A DNA stretch of 53,247 nucleotides from Cryobacterium sinapicolor. GTDB lineage: Bacteria; Actinomycetota; Actinomycetes; Actinomycetales; Microbacteriaceae. Numbering within the stretch: position 1 is the stretch's first letter; every line of letters begins with the position of its first letter. The position numbers were made by a program, and so were the translations under genes. Below, piece after piece: positions 41,300 to 50,312 of this stretch. The DNA lies in assembly GCF_004403465.1 (NCBI RefSeq), contig NZ_SOGQ01000020.1, positions 1-53,247 of the forward strand. Reading direction: 5' to 3'. Under the pieces are notes generated by a model, which saw only the letters and a program-made list of their open reading frames with translations, did not search any database and was not told where the DNA came from.

Positions 41300-42664
41300 G
41301 TGTTGATCTGTCTGTCCGCCAGCCATAAGAACTCCAGCTTCGACGTGCTGGAGAAATTGTCTGTCGGTGCGAACGACACCGCCGGTGGCATTCTCGGTCG
41401 GCACCCGACTCTGGTCGGCGCCGTTGTCGTGGCCACCTGCAACCGGTTCGAGGCCTACCTCGACCTCGACGAGCCCGTGGGCTCCTCTCCTCTCCAGGCC
41501 GTGCACGCCGCCATCGACGGCGTCAGCGCGAGTAGCGGCGTGGCCGTCGACGTTCTGCGGAACACCCTGGATCTCGTGCACGGCAGCGGCGTGGCCGAAC
41601 ACCTCTTCGCCGTGACGAGCGGCCTCGAGTCGGTGGTCGTCGGCGAGGGCGAGATTGCCGGCCAGGTGCGCCGCTCGCTCGAGCAGGCCCGGCTCGCCCG
41701 CACCACCAGTCCCGAACTCGAGCGCCTCTTTCAGCGCGCCTCGCAGACCTCTCGAGGCGTCAAGAACCGTACCGGCATCGGCGCCGCGGGACGTTCGCTC
41801 GTGCGTCTGGCCCTCGAGCTGGCCGAAAGCCGCATCACGGACTGGGCCCAGACCCGCGTGCTGTTGGTCGGCACCGGCCGTTACGCGGGGGCATCCCTCG
41901 CCGCATTGCGCGACCTCGGCGCCGAGAACGTGCGGGTGTACTCGCCGTCCGGCCGCGCCGCGAAGTTCGCGACCTCGCACCAGATCACCCCCGTCGCCGA
42001 GGCCGAGTTCGCCATCGAAGCCGCCGAGGCCGACCTGATCCTCACCTGCACGACCGCCGACACCCATGTGATCGATGCGGCCCTGCTCCACTCGGGCTTG
42101 GCGCTCTCCCTGCAGCTTCCGGCCACGGAAGCGCTCATGCTCCCCTCCTGTCCGGTGACGGATGCCCCGTCCGAGATCCCGCGCCGGCTCATCATCGACC
42201 TGGGCCTGCCCCGTAACGTCGACCCGGACGTCACCGACCTGGCCGGCGTGGAGCTGCTCGACCTCGAGACCATCCGCATCCACGCGCCGCTCGAGGAGCT
42301 CAACGCCACCAGCGACGCCCGCCTTCTGGTGGGCCGAGCCGCCCGCAAGTTCTCCGCGGTCGCCGAAGAGCAAAGCCTCGCCCCGGCCGTCGTGGCCCTG
42401 CGCAGCTACATCTTCGACCTCCTCGACGGCGAGATCGAACGCGCCCGCAACCGAGGCGACAACAGCGAACAGACTGAGGCGGCGCTGCGTCACCTGGCCG
42501 GCGTGCTGCTGCACACCCCGATGGTGCGCTCCCGCGAGCTGGCCCGGGCGGGCGAGCAGGCCGCGTTCCTGACCGGGCTCGATGCCCTCTTCGGCGTGCA
42601 GGTTCAGCTTCCCGCCGCCGGGTCTGCGGACACGGTCGCCGATATCGGCCCCGCGGCATCCTGA
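41300..42664 (+). CDS. hemA: Glutamyl-tRNA reductase
   Basis: A 454-residue NADPH enzyme that reduces glutamyl-tRNA to glutamate-1-semialdehyde, the committed first step of the C5 heme route. The catalytic Cys is C47 in ATCNRFE. Next come the substrate segment [17 protein letters not shown], the NADPH Rossmann motif [14 protein letters not shown], and a C-terminal dimerisation helix region. It starts like other family members ([20 protein letters not shown]). GTG 41300 has TAGACT 6 nt upstream and no ribosome site. It is the only rightward gene of the heme locus. Confidence 0.95.
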   Translation: MLICLSASHKNSSFDVLEKLSVGANDTAGGILGRHPTLVGAVVVATCNRFEAYLDLDEPVGSSPLQAVHAAIDGVSASSGVAVDVLRNTLDLVHGSGVAEHLFAVTSGLESVVVGEGEIAGQVRRSLEQARLARTTSPELERLFQRASQTSRGVKNRTGIGAAGRSLVRLALELAESRITDWAQTRVLLVGTGRYAGASLAALRDLGAENVRVYSPSGRAAKFATSHQITPVAEAEFAIEAAEADLILTCTTADTHVIDAALLHSGLALSLQLPATEALMLPSCPVTDAPSEIPRRLIIDLGLPRNVDPDVTDLAGVELLDLETIRIHAPLEELNATSDARLLVGRAARKFSAVAEEQSLAPAVVALRSYIFDLLDGEIERARNRGDNSEQTEAALRHLAGVLLHTPMVRSRELARAGEQAAFLTGLDALFGVQVQLPAAGSADTVADIGPAAS

Positions 42665-42742
42665 CCGCGGACGATCACCGCCGCTGAACTCGCCCGGCGA
42701 CTCGCGTAGCCGCTCCAGGCATCCGTTTCGCTGCCTCCGTGT

Positions 42743-42835
42743 GGCTAACTCAGGAGAACCGGTGCGCCCGGCCACCGCCGTGCCGTCGTTCCGGGGTCGC
42801 CGAGGCTCACCCGCGGGACTTCTCCTGAGTTAGCC
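42743..42835. repeat. Long perfect inverted repeat with 61-nt loop
   Basis: GGCTAACTCAGGAGAA (42743-42758) and TTCTCCTGAGTTAGCC (42820-42835) are perfectly complementary over 16 bp. With one mismatch the stem extends to 20 bp (GTG/CAC outside). The loop is GC-rich. It sits between convergent hemA and glyS and may be a bidirectional terminator, but loop length and lack of T runs suggest a repeat element. Confidence 0.85.
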
Positions 42836-42899
42836 CCACCGGCAGCCCAGCGGCACCCGGTCAGCCCGGACCCGTGCCGTTCCGCTGCCGGGCGCGCGC

Positions 42900-42987
42900 A
42901 TAACTCCTGCAATTCGTCGCCGGCGACGAGCTGCGCCGCAGAAACACACGGGCATGCGGCCGGGACGGCAGAAAGTGCAAGAGTTAT
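42900..42987. repeat. Second inverted repeat in the hemA-glyS gap
   Basis: ATAACTCCTGCA (42900-42911) pairs with TGCAAGAGTTAT (42976-42987) at 11 of 12 positions. Its right side GGCAGAAAGTGCAAGAGTTA resembles GGCAGAAACGGCGAGAGTCG of the element at 10621-10688, so it may belong to the same dispersed family. A third, weaker hairpin lies near 42995-43034 (GCCGGCCACG / CGTGGCCGGC). Otherwise the 442-bp gap (42665-43106) shows no gene. Confidence 0.7.
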
Positions 42988-43106
42988 ACACAGAAACTGC
43001 CGGCCACGCCCGAACGCGTACGTGGCCGGCGGCCCCGATCAGCACCGACCGCGGCACAGAGCAGCCCGCCGGCTGCCATCGGCAGGCCAGCGAGCAGCAG
43101 CCTCGG

Positions 43107-44492
43107 CTAGGCGCCGCGGAGGCGCACGGCGAGGTATGCGTCGAGCTTGTCCAGCGACACGCGCTCCTGCGCCATGGTGTCGCGGTCGCGCACGGTGACG
43201 GCCTGGTCTTCGAGGGAGTCGAAGTCGACGGTGACGCAGTACGGGGTGCCGATCTCGTCCTGGCGGCGGTAGCGGCGGCCGATCGCGCCGGCGTCGTCGA
43301 AGTCCACGTTCCAGGACTCGCGCAGCCGCGCCGCGAGGGACTTGGCCATCGGCGAGAGCGCCTCGTTGCGGGACAAGGGCAGCACGGCGACCTTGATCGG
43401 CGCCAGGCGCGGGTCGAGCTTCAGCACGGTGCGCTTGTCGACGCCGCCCTTCGCATTGGGCACTTCCTCCTCGTGGTACGCGTCCACCAGGAACGCCATC
43501 AGCGAGCGGGTCAGTCCGGCCGCGGGCTCGATCACATAGGGAACCCAGCGCTCGTTCTTCGTCTGGTCGAAGTAGGAGAGATCCTTGCCGGATGCCTCCG
43601 CGTGCGTTCTGAGGTCGAAGTCGGTGCGGTTGGCGACACCCTCGAGCTCTCCGAATTCGCTGCCGCTGAAACCGAAGCGGTATTCGATGTCCACGGTGCG
43701 CTTGGAGTAGTGCGAGAGCTTCTCGGCCGGGTGTTCGAACAGGCGCAGGTTGTCGATGTTGATCCCGAGGCCCGTGTACCACGCCATCCGCTGGTCGATC
43801 CAGTACTGGTGCCACGTCTCATCCGTACCCGGCTCGACGAAGAATTCCATCTCCATCTGCTCGAACTCGCGGGTGCGGAAGATGAAGTTTCCCGGGGTGA
43901 TCTCGTTGCGGAAGCTCTTGCCGATCTGGCCGATGCCGAACGGCGGCTTCATCCGGGCAGCCTGCAGCACGTTGGCGAAGTTCACGAAGATTCCCTGCGC
44001 GGTCTCGGGGCGCAGGTAGTGCATGCCGGCCTCGTCGTCGACCGGGCCGAGGTAGGTCTTGAGCAGGCCGGAGAAGGCGCGCGGTTCGGTCCAGATGTGC
44101 CGGTTGCCGCAGTTCGGGCAGGGGATCCCGTCGATGCCGCCCTCAGGCGGGCGACCCTTCTTCTCCTCGAACTCCTCCTCGAGGTGGTCGGCGCGGAAGC
44201 GCTTGTGGCAGCTCGTGCACTCGACCAGAGGGTCACTGAAGACCTCGACGTGACCGGATGCCTCCCACACCTTGCGGGGAAGGATCACCGAGGAGTCGAG
44301 GCCGACGACGTCGTCGCGGCTGGTGACCATGAAGCGCCACCACTGCTTCTTGATGTTCTCCTTGAGCTCCACGCCGAGTGGCCCGTAGTCCCAGGCGGAC
44401 CGGGATCCACCGTAGATTTCACCGGCCTGGAACACAAACCCGCGATGGCGGGCAAGGGCGATGACGGAATCGAGGCGGGAGAGGGCGGCCAC
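43107..44492 (-). CDS. glyS: Glycyl-tRNA synthetase, class II homodimeric
   Basis: A 461-residue class II synthetase charging tRNA-Gly. Class II motifs are visible: [20 protein letters not shown] (motif 2) and [18 protein letters not shown] (motif 3). Two CxxC pairs, CTSCHKRF and CPNCGNRH, form a zinc module typical of the bacterial/archaeal homodimer type. [19 protein letters not shown] is characteristic. GTG 44492 follows GGAGCCCC. Length is as expected for the alpha2 enzyme. It diverges from cstA; no T-box is visible upstream. Confidence 0.95.
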   Translation of the reverse strand: MAALSRLDSVIALARHRGFVFQAGEIYGGSRSAWDYGPLGVELKENIKKQWWRFMVTSRDDVVGLDSSVILPRKVWEASGHVEVFSDPLVECTSCHKRFRADHLEEEFEEKKGRPPEGGIDGIPCPNCGNRHIWTEPRAFSGLLKTYLGPVDDEAGMHYLRPETAQGIFVNFANVLQAARMKPPFGIGQIGKSFRNEITPGNFIFRTREFEQMEMEFFVEPGTDETWHQYWIDQRMAWYTGLGINIDNLRLFEHPAEKLSHYSKRTVDIEYRFGFSGSEFGELEGVANRTDFDLRTHAEASGKDLSYFDQTKNERWVPYVIEPAAGLTRSLMAFLVDAYHEEEVPNAKGGVDKRTVLKLDPRLAPIKVAVLPLSRNEALSPMAKSLAARLRESWNVDFDDAGAIGRRYRRQDEIGTPYCVTVDFDSLEDQAVTVRDRDTMAQERVSLDKLDAYLAVRLRGA

Positions 44493-44654
44493 GGGGCTCC
44501 AATGGTCGAGGGGGCGGAAGAACTGGAAAGCACGAACAGACGGAAACCGCCCGGCGCTCAGTCCATTTTAGGCGTCCGCGCGGAAACTGCCGCCAAGCTG
44601 TTAGCCTTGCTAAGGAATTCCGCAGTCCTTGCGGGGCACCTCGAAGGAGAGATC
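44493..44654. promoter_or_regulatory. Divergent glyS-cstA intergenic region
   Basis: A 162-bp gap. It contains a small palindrome TTAGC-CTT-GCTAA (44601-44613) overlapping a possible -10 for cstA (TAAGGAAT), and the cstA ribosome site AAGGAGA (44645-44651). No known consensus was matched. Confidence 0.35.
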
Positions 44655-46949
44655 ATGGGCACCAAGCCCCGCACGCCACACGATTCGCCGAAGCGGGGTG
44701 AGGAGTTGGACCGGGATCCCCTCCTGTTGCCCGTTGCTCTCGATCAGACCACGCACGATGCCGAAGAGGCCCACTGGAGCCCCCTGAAGATAGCTATCTG
44801 GGGTGGCATCTCGCTGCTCGGCGGTCTCAGCTGGGTGATGCTCGCCGTGGTTCGCGGCGAAACCGTCAACGCCATCTGGTTCGTGTTCGCCGCCATCTGC
44901 ACGTACCTGATCGGCTACCGCTTCTATTCCAACTACATCCAGAAGCACCTGCTGCACCCCGATGACCGGCGCGCGACACCGGCCGAGTACAAGGCCGACG
45001 GTAAGGATTTCGCGGCCACCGACCGCCGTGTTCTCTTCGGTCACCACTTCGCCGCGATCGCCGGCGCCGGACCGCTCGTCGGCCCCGTGCTGGCCGCCCA
45101 AATGGGCTACCTGCCCGGCACGATCTGGATCATCGTCGGCGTCGTGTTCGCCGGCGCGGTGCAGGACTACATGGTGCTGTTCTTCTCGATGCGCCGCGGC
45201 GGACGTTCCCTGGGCCAGATGGCCAGGGACGAGCTCGGCAAGGTGGGCGGCACGGCCGCCCTCGTCGCGACCCTGGCGATCATGGTCATCATCGTGGCCA
45301 TCCTCGCCCTCGTCGTCGTCAACGCCCTCGCCGACAGCCCCTGGGGCGTCTTCTCGGTCGGGATGACCATCCCGATCGCCCTGTTCATGGGTGTCTACTT
45401 GCGCTTCTTCCGTCCGGGCGCGGTCACCGAGGTCTCCATCATCGGCTTCATCCTGCTGCTGGCCGCCATCATCGGCGGCGGCATGATCGCCGACACCGAG
45501 TGGGGCTCGACCTTCTTCGCCGTTGACCCGCTGCCTCTCGCGATCGGCATCATCGTCTACGGTTTCGTGGCGGCCATCCTCCCGGTCTGGCTGCTGCTGG
45601 CCCCCCGGGACTATCTGTCCACGTTTATGAAGATCGGCACGATCGGGATGCTGGCCATCGCCATCATCATCGTCCGCCCCGAGATCACGGTGCCGGCCAC
45701 CAGCGAGTTCGTGAATGGCGGCGGCCCCGTGGTGAGCGGCTCGCTCTTCCCGTTCCTCTTCGTCACCATCGCCTGCGGCGCCCTCTCCGGCTTCCACGCC
45801 CTGATCGCCTCCGGCACGACGCCGAAGCTGATCGAGAAGGAACGCCAGACCCGGTTCATCGGCTACGGCGGCATGCTGATGGAATCGTTCGTCGCCATCA
45901 TGGCCCTCGTCGCCGCGCTGTCGATCGACCGCGGCATCTACTTCGCCATGAACTCCTCGCCGGCTCTGACCGGCGGCACCGTCGAGGGTGCTGTCACGTT
46001 CGTGAACAGCCTCGGCCTGACCGGCGTCAACCTGACCCCCGAGATGCTCACCGAGACCGCGAAGAACGTGGGCGAGGAGACCATCGTGTCCCGCACCGGC
46101 GGCGCTCCGACCCTGTCGGTCGGCCTCGCCAACATCATGCAGCAGGTCGCGGGCGGCTCAGGCATGATGGCGTTCTGGTACCACTTCGCCATCATGTTCG
46201 AGGCGCTGTTCATCCTCACCGCCGTCGACGCCGGCACCCGCGTGGCCCGGTTCATGCTGCAGGACAGCCTCGGCAACTTCTTCCCGAAGTTCAAGAACAC
46301 CTCCTGGCGCCTGGGTGCCTGGGTCACGACCGGCATCATGGTCTCCGCCTGGGGTGCCGTGCTCGTAATGGGCGTCACCGACCCGCTCGGCGGCATCAAC
46401 ACCCTGTTCCCGCTGTTCGGAATCGCGAACCAGCTGCTGGCAGCCATCGCCCTGGCCGTCTGCCTGGCGATCGTGGCCAAGCGCGGGTTGTTCAAGTACC
46501 TCTGGATCGTGGCCCTGCCGCTGACCTTCGCCGCCGTCGTGACCATCTACGCGTCGTTCCTGAAGATCTTCTCGACCGTTCCCGCCGTGGGCTACTTCGC
46601 CCAGAACCGCGCGTTCTCCAACGCGCTGGATGAGGGACTCACCAGCTTCGGCACGGCGAAGACCGTCGAGGCGATGGAGGCCGTCGTGCGCAACACGATG
46701 GTGCAGGGCGTGCTCTCGATCCTGTTCGTCGTGCTGGCCATCATCGTGATGATCACCGCCGTTCAGGCCACCTGGAAGTCCTACAAGTCGCGCAGCTTCG
46801 GCACCAACGAGGATGACGCGGTGGCATCGCAGATGTTCGCCCCGTCCGGCTTCATGGCCACCCCGGAGGAGAAGAAGCTGGCGACACGCTGGGACGCCCA
46901 GCTCGCCCAGGCCAAGCTGGACAAGGCAGGGAAGACGACTCGCCGATGA
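44655..46949 (+). CDS. cstA: CstA family pyruvate/peptide transporter
   Basis: A 764-residue carbon-starvation protein with about 16-18 transmembrane helices. CstA/BtsT proteins import pyruvate or peptides during nutrient limitation. Family marks: YSNYIQKHLLHPDDRRATPA with the helix-1/2 loop, GHHFAAIAGAGPLVGPVLAAQ, APRDYLSTFMKIG, SGFHALIASGTTPKLIEKE and FMLQDSLGNFFPKF. The N-terminal 40 residues are a hydrophilic tail. ATG 44655 follows AAGGAGA; a longer open frame upstream overlaps glyS and is rejected. It overlaps ybdD by four bases (ATGA). Downstream of both is a strong terminator, so this is a two-gene operon. Confidence 0.93.
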   Translation: MGTKPRTPHDSPKRGEELDRDPLLLPVALDQTTHDAEEAHWSPLKIAIWGGISLLGGLSWVMLAVVRGETVNAIWFVFAAICTYLIGYRFYSNYIQKHLLHPDDRRATPAEYKADGKDFAATDRRVLFGHHFAAIAGAGPLVGPVLAAQMGYLPGTIWIIVGVVFAGAVQDYMVLFFSMRRGGRSLGQMARDELGKVGGTAALVATLAIMVIIVAILALVVVNALADSPWGVFSVGMTIPIALFMGVYLRFFRPGAVTEVSIIGFILLLAAIIGGGMIADTEWGSTFFAVDPLPLAIGIIVYGFVAAILPVWLLLAPRDYLSTFMKIGTIGMLAIAIIIVRPEITVPATSEFVNGGGPVVSGSLFPFLFVTIACGALSGFHALIASGTTPKLIEKERQTRFIGYGGMLMESFVAIMALVAALSIDRGIYFAMNSSPALTGGTVEGAVTFVNSLGLTGVNLTPEMLTETAKNVGEETIVSRTGGAPTLSVGLANIMQQVAGGSGMMAFWYHFAIMFEALFILTAVDAGTRVARFMLQDSLGNFFPKFKNTSWRLGAWVTTGIMVSAWGAVLVMGVTDPLGGINTLFPLFGIANQLLAAIALAVCLAIVAKRGLFKYLWIVALPLTFAAVVTIYASFLKIFSTVPAVGYFAQNRAFSNALDEGLTSFGTAKTVEAMEAVVRNTMVQGVLSILFVVLAIIVMITAVQATWKSYKSRSFGTNEDDAVASQMFAPSGFMATPEEKKLATRWDAQLAQAKLDKAGKTTRR

Positions 46950-47191
46950 GTCTCCTCGCCAGTGTTCGCCAGGGCGCGAAGGGCTTCGCCTGGTTCATGA
47001 GGGGGGTCATGGGTGACGACGCGTACGACAAGTACAAGGCCCACCACCAGGCCCTGCGTGACGCCCACCGGGACACTCATCATGACCCGGATGCCGCAGT
47101 CTGCGACGGTCCACGGATGATGACGGAACGCGAATTCTGGCGCGACCAGACCGACCGCCAGGACATCAACCCCCAGGGTCGGTGCTGCTGA
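46946..47191 (+). CDS. ybdD: YbdD/YjiX family protein
   Basis: An 81-residue DUF466 protein, the usual partner gene of cstA or btsT. It shows the family pattern GVMGDDAYDKYKAHHQALRD followed by MMTEREFWRDQTDRQDINPQ and a CC C-terminus. It has no transmembrane helix. In other bacteria it is needed for full transporter function. It starts at ATG 46946 within the cstA stop overlap ATGA, implying coupled translation, and is followed directly by a terminator. Confidence 0.9.
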   Translation: MSLLASVRQGAKGFAWFMRGVMGDDAYDKYKAHHQALRDAHRDTHHDPDAAVCDGPRMMTEREFWRDQTDRQDINPQGRCC

Positions 47192-47208
47192 CCGGCTGCG
47201 CCACCACG

Positions 47209-47251
47209 CAGAACTGCCCCCGCGACGAATTCCGTCGCGGGGGCAGTTCTG
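47209..47251. terminator. Strong bidirectional terminator
   Basis: A perfect 19-bp stem (47209-47227 with 47233-47251, CAGAACTGCCCCCGCGACG paired with its complement) around a 5-nt loop, then TTTGGG. It separates cstA-ybdD from the convergent beta-lactamase-like gene. Confidence 0.9.
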
Positions 47252-47278
47252 TTTGGGTGCTTGCGCGGGCGACGCCGG

Positions 47279-48187
47279 TCAGTGCACGTACTCCAGGAGG
47301 TCGAGGCCGACCGCACGCATCCCGTCGAGCACCGCGAGCCGGGACGAGAGGCGGGTGTCGGCGAAGGACATCGAAACCATGTAGGTCACCCCGGCCCGTG
47401 GGCCGCGGAGGATGCCGATCTCACTGCGCACTCCGGCATCCGTCCCGGTCTTGTTGACCAGCAGGAGGCCGTGGTCGCCGGATCGGTGGGCGATCGGGTC
47501 GAGCCCGAACGCGCTGGCGACCATGGACAGGTCGGTGCCGAGTGACAGCCAGCCGATGACGCGTTCGCTCGCCTCCGCGTCGACGACTTCACCACGGGCG
47601 AGCGCCGTGAACAGCCAAGTGAGTTCCTTGGCGCTGCCGACCGAGAGCTGCGGGGCGTTATCGGGCCCGCGCCGGTCGCGAACGAGGTCGAGCAGGGCGG
47701 TGCGGTTGAGTCCGAGCTGTTCGGCGCGGGCCCGCACGGCGTCGAGACCGACCGCGCGGAGCAGCACATTGGTGGCCAGGTTGTCGTTCGCGCTGCCGAT
47801 CAGGGCCGCGAGGTCCGCGACGGGCAGTGCGGGTGCCTGCAGGTGCTGCCAGAGGCCGGACCCAGCAACCGAATCGGCCACGGTGCGGTCGAGGATCGTG
47901 AACGCGCCGAAGTCGGCGTCGCGGAGCCTGGCGGCGACCTCGATCAGCAGGAGCACCGTGCCGATGCCGGCCGTGGGCATGACGACGTGGTCGTCCACGG
48001 AGAAGAGCACCCGGCCGGTGGCCAGATCGGTGGCGCGGGCCGACACCTGCACCCCGTCGACGGCGAGGTCGCCGAGCGCCTGGAACCCGCGGCCGAAGTT
48101 CGCCGTCGCATCCGCGCCGCCGTGCTTGCCGCGGCGCGCCGACGAGTGGCGTGACCGACGCTCTGAATCCTGGGATGGCATGGCCAC
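47279..48187 (-). CDS. Class A beta-lactamase-fold protein lacking catalytic serine
   Basis: A 302-residue protein with the class A beta-lactamase (serine hydrolase) fold. KTG is present (LLVNKTGTDAG) and a DNLATN segment follows the usual SDN place. But the SxxK motif is gone: residues 70-77 read MPTAGIGT, with Gly74 at the Ser position and Thr77 at the Lys position, and the SDN serine is Asn134 (NDN). Without Ser and Lys, acylation chemistry is not expected, so it may bind ligands or be structural. No signal peptide is seen, also unlike beta-lactamases. GTG 48187 is preferred for AAGGA about 10 nt upstream; ATG 48181 is possible. Confidence 0.75.
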   Translation of the reverse strand: MAMPSQDSERRSRHSSARRGKHGGADATANFGRGFQALGDLAVDGVQVSARATDLATGRVLFSVDDHVVMPTAGIGTVLLLIEVAARLRDADFGAFTILDRTVADSVAGSGLWQHLQAPALPVADLAALIGSANDNLATNVLLRAVGLDAVRARAEQLGLNRTALLDLVRDRRGPDNAPQLSVGSAKELTWLFTALARGEVVDAEASERVIGWLSLGTDLSMVASAFGLDPIAHRSGDHGLLLVNKTGTDAGVRSEIGILRGPRAGVTYMVSMSFADTRLSSRLAVLDGMRAVGLDLLEYVH

Positions 48188-48275
48188 AGTCGTCAGGTCC
48201 TTACGTTGATTCGGGATGCTGGACCCCGGCCACACGACGTTGCGGTCGCACGGCGTTGTCACGGTTGCGCTGAGG

Positions 48276-50240
48276 TCACCAGATCGTAACGCGCTTCTCC
48301 GGGTCCAGCCAGAGAGCGTCGTCCGAGGTGACGCCGAACGCCGTGTAGAACTCGTCGATGTTGCGCACGATCTGGTTGCAGCGGAATTCGTTGGGCGAGT
48401 GCGGGTCGATCGAGAGCAGGCGGAGGGCCTCCTCGTCGCGCATCTTGAGCTGCCAGGCCTGAGCCCAGGAGAGGAAGAATCGCTGGGCACCGGTGAGGCC
48501 GTCGATCACGGGCGGCTCCTGGCCGTCCAGCGAGATCAGGTAGGCCTTCCAGGCGATTGAGAGGCCACCGAGGTCGCCGATGTTCTCGCCGATGGTGAGT
48601 GCACCGTTGACGCGGTGGTCGGGGATCTGCTTCGGGGCGAGCGCGTTGAACTGCTCGATCAGGGAGCGGGTGCGCTCGTCGAAGGCCGTGCGGTCTTCCT
48701 CGGTCCACCAGTCGGTGAGCAACCCGGTGCCGTCGTACTTGGAGCCCTGATCGTCGAAGCCGTGGCCGATCTCATGGCCGATGACGGCGCCGATCGCGCC
48801 GTAGTTGGCGGCGGAATCGCGGGCGTCGTCGAAGAACGGCGGCTGCAGGATGGCGGCCGGGAAGACGATCTCGTTGAAGCCCGGGTTGTAGTACGCGTTG
48901 ATCGTCTGCGGGGTCATGAACCACTCGTCGCGGTCGAGCGGGTTGCCGATCTTTCCCAGTTCCCGCTGGAACTCGAACTCGCTCGTGGCACGTACATTCT
49001 TGATCAGATCGGCCGGGTCGACCGCGAGGGTCGAGTAGTCCCGCCACTTGACGGGGTAGCCGATCTTGGGCGTGAACGTGGCGAGCTTGTCCAGTGCCCG
49101 GGCGCGCGTCTCCGCGGTCATCCAGTCGAGTTCGGTGATGCTCCGCCGGTAGGCCTCGACCAGGTTGGCCACGAGCACGTCCATGCTCTCCTTGGCGCTG
49201 GGCTTGAAGTGACGCTCGACGTAGATGCGGCCGACGGCCTCGCCGAGCGCTCCCTCGACGAGCGAGACACCGCGCTTCCAGCGCTCGCGCAGCTGGGGCG
49301 TGCCGGTCAAGGTGCGGCCATAGAAGTCGAAGCTGGACTCGACGAATTCGCTCGACAGGAACGCGGCGCTGGAACGGATGATCTGCCACCGCAACCAGTC
49401 CTTCCAGCCTTCGAGCCGGTCCTCGGTGAGCATCTCGGCCAGGCCGGTCACGAAGCTGGGCTGGCGCACGACGACCTCATCGAGAGCGCCGGCCGGGCCG
49501 TCGAGCCCGTCGAGCCAGAGGTGCAGGTCGACGCCGGCGGCCAGCGCGGTGACCTGGCCCCAGGTCTTGAGGTTGTAGGTCTTCTCGCTGTCGCGCGAGC
49601 GCACCTTGTCCCAGTGGTGGGTGGCAAGCTCGGTCTCGAGCAGGAAGACGCGCTCGGCGCGGCCGGCGGCGGCGGCGAGGCCGGCGAGGCCGAACATCCG
49701 AGTCAGAAACGCCTGGTAGGACTCGCGGATCGCGGTGAACTTCTCGTCACGGTAGTAGGACTCATCGGGGAGACCGAGCCCACCCTGCTCGACGAAGACG
49801 AGGTAGCGCTCGGGGTCTCCCGGGTCGTTGTCGACGAAGAGACCGAAGGCGCCGGACACGCCCGCGCGCTCGAGACGGCCGAGGGTGCCGAGCAGTTCGG
49901 GGAGGGAGGTGACGGCCTCGACGGTGGCGAGGTCGGCGGCGAGCGGGGTTGCTCCGAGCTCTTCGACGCGGGTCTCGTCCATGAAGCTCGCGTAGAGGTC
50001 ACCGAATTTGCGCTCCTCGGTGCCGGGAGCGGCGGTCCGGGCCTCGAGGATGATCTCTCGCACGGCCTTCTCCGATTCCTCGGCGAGCAGGTAGAACGAG
50101 CCCCAGCGGGCCTTGTCGGCCGGGATCTCACTGCGGGCGATCCACTTGCCGTTCACATGGCGGAAGAGGTCGTCCTGCGGACGCACCTCCAGGTCGAGTT
50201 CGTCGCGGTCGATTCCGGATGCGGTCCCCTGGTCAGTCAT
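48276..50240 (-). CDS. M13 family metallopeptidase (neprilysin-like)
   Basis: A 654-residue zinc endopeptidase of the PepO/neprilysin family. The N-terminal half is the M13 alpha domain (RPQDDLFRHVNGKWIARSEI). The catalytic part has NAYYNPGFNEIVFPAAILQP, HExxH as VIGHEIGHGFDDQG near residue 490, and GENIGDLGGL supplying the third zinc ligand Glu. It ends with the conserved VTIW-like tail (VTIW). There is no signal peptide or transmembrane helix, so it is cytosolic and may degrade peptides. ATG 50240 has TAGGGT exactly 6 nt upstream; the intervening GGAGGT is too close to act as a normal ribosome site. Gene stands alone on the minus strand. Confidence 0.92.
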   Translation of the reverse strand: MTDQGTASGIDRDELDLEVRPQDDLFRHVNGKWIARSEIPADKARWGSFYLLAEESEKAVREIILEARTAAPGTEERKFGDLYASFMDETRVEELGATPLAADLATVEAVTSLPELLGTLGRLERAGVSGAFGLFVDNDPGDPERYLVFVEQGGLGLPDESYYRDEKFTAIRESYQAFLTRMFGLAGLAAAAGRAERVFLLETELATHHWDKVRSRDSEKTYNLKTWGQVTALAAGVDLHLWLDGLDGPAGALDEVVVRQPSFVTGLAEMLTEDRLEGWKDWLRWQIIRSSAAFLSSEFVESSFDFYGRTLTGTPQLRERWKRGVSLVEGALGEAVGRIYVERHFKPSAKESMDVLVANLVEAYRRSITELDWMTAETRARALDKLATFTPKIGYPVKWRDYSTLAVDPADLIKNVRATSEFEFQRELGKIGNPLDRDEWFMTPQTINAYYNPGFNEIVFPAAILQPPFFDDARDSAANYGAIGAVIGHEIGHGFDDQGSKYDGTGLLTDWWTEEDRTAFDERTRSLIEQFNALAPKQIPDHRVNGALTIGENIGDLGGLSIAWKAYLISLDGQEPPVIDGLTGAQRFFLSWAQAWQLKMRDEEALRLLSIDPHSPNEFRCNQIVRNIDEFYTAFGVTSDDALWLDPEKRVTIW

Positions 50241-50246
50241 ACCTCC

Positions 50247-50252
50247 ACCCTA
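50247..50252 (-). promoter_or_regulatory. -10 hexamer of leaderless promoter (M13 peptidase)
   Basis: TAGGGT on the minus strand, six bases (GGAGGT), then ATG at 50240. Confidence 0.6.
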
Positions 50253-50262
50253 TTCGCACTTG

Positions 50263-50312
50263 ACGGTGGTCGACCCTGGCGAGACCCGGTGGTCGAGCCC
50301 GTTTCGACTACA
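50263..50312. repeat. GGTGGTCGAGCC-type repeat, two degenerate copies
   Basis: GGTGGTCGACCCTGGCGAGACC and GGTGGTCGAGCCCGTTTCGA lie in tandem in the 67-bp gap. They are degenerate copies of the same short motif found at the right end of the window. The second copy ends inside the stop codon of the exporter gene at 50308. Confidence 0.75.

Noticed and set aside
42954..44654. Upstream extension of the cstA frame to 1331 codons
   Set aside because: The extension is antisense to glyS and passes through the palindromes; AAGGAGA before ATG 44655 fixes the start.
44493..44654. T-box or glycine riboswitch upstream of glyS
   Set aside because: The leader is too short, with GGAGCCCC directly before the start and no T-box conserved sequence.
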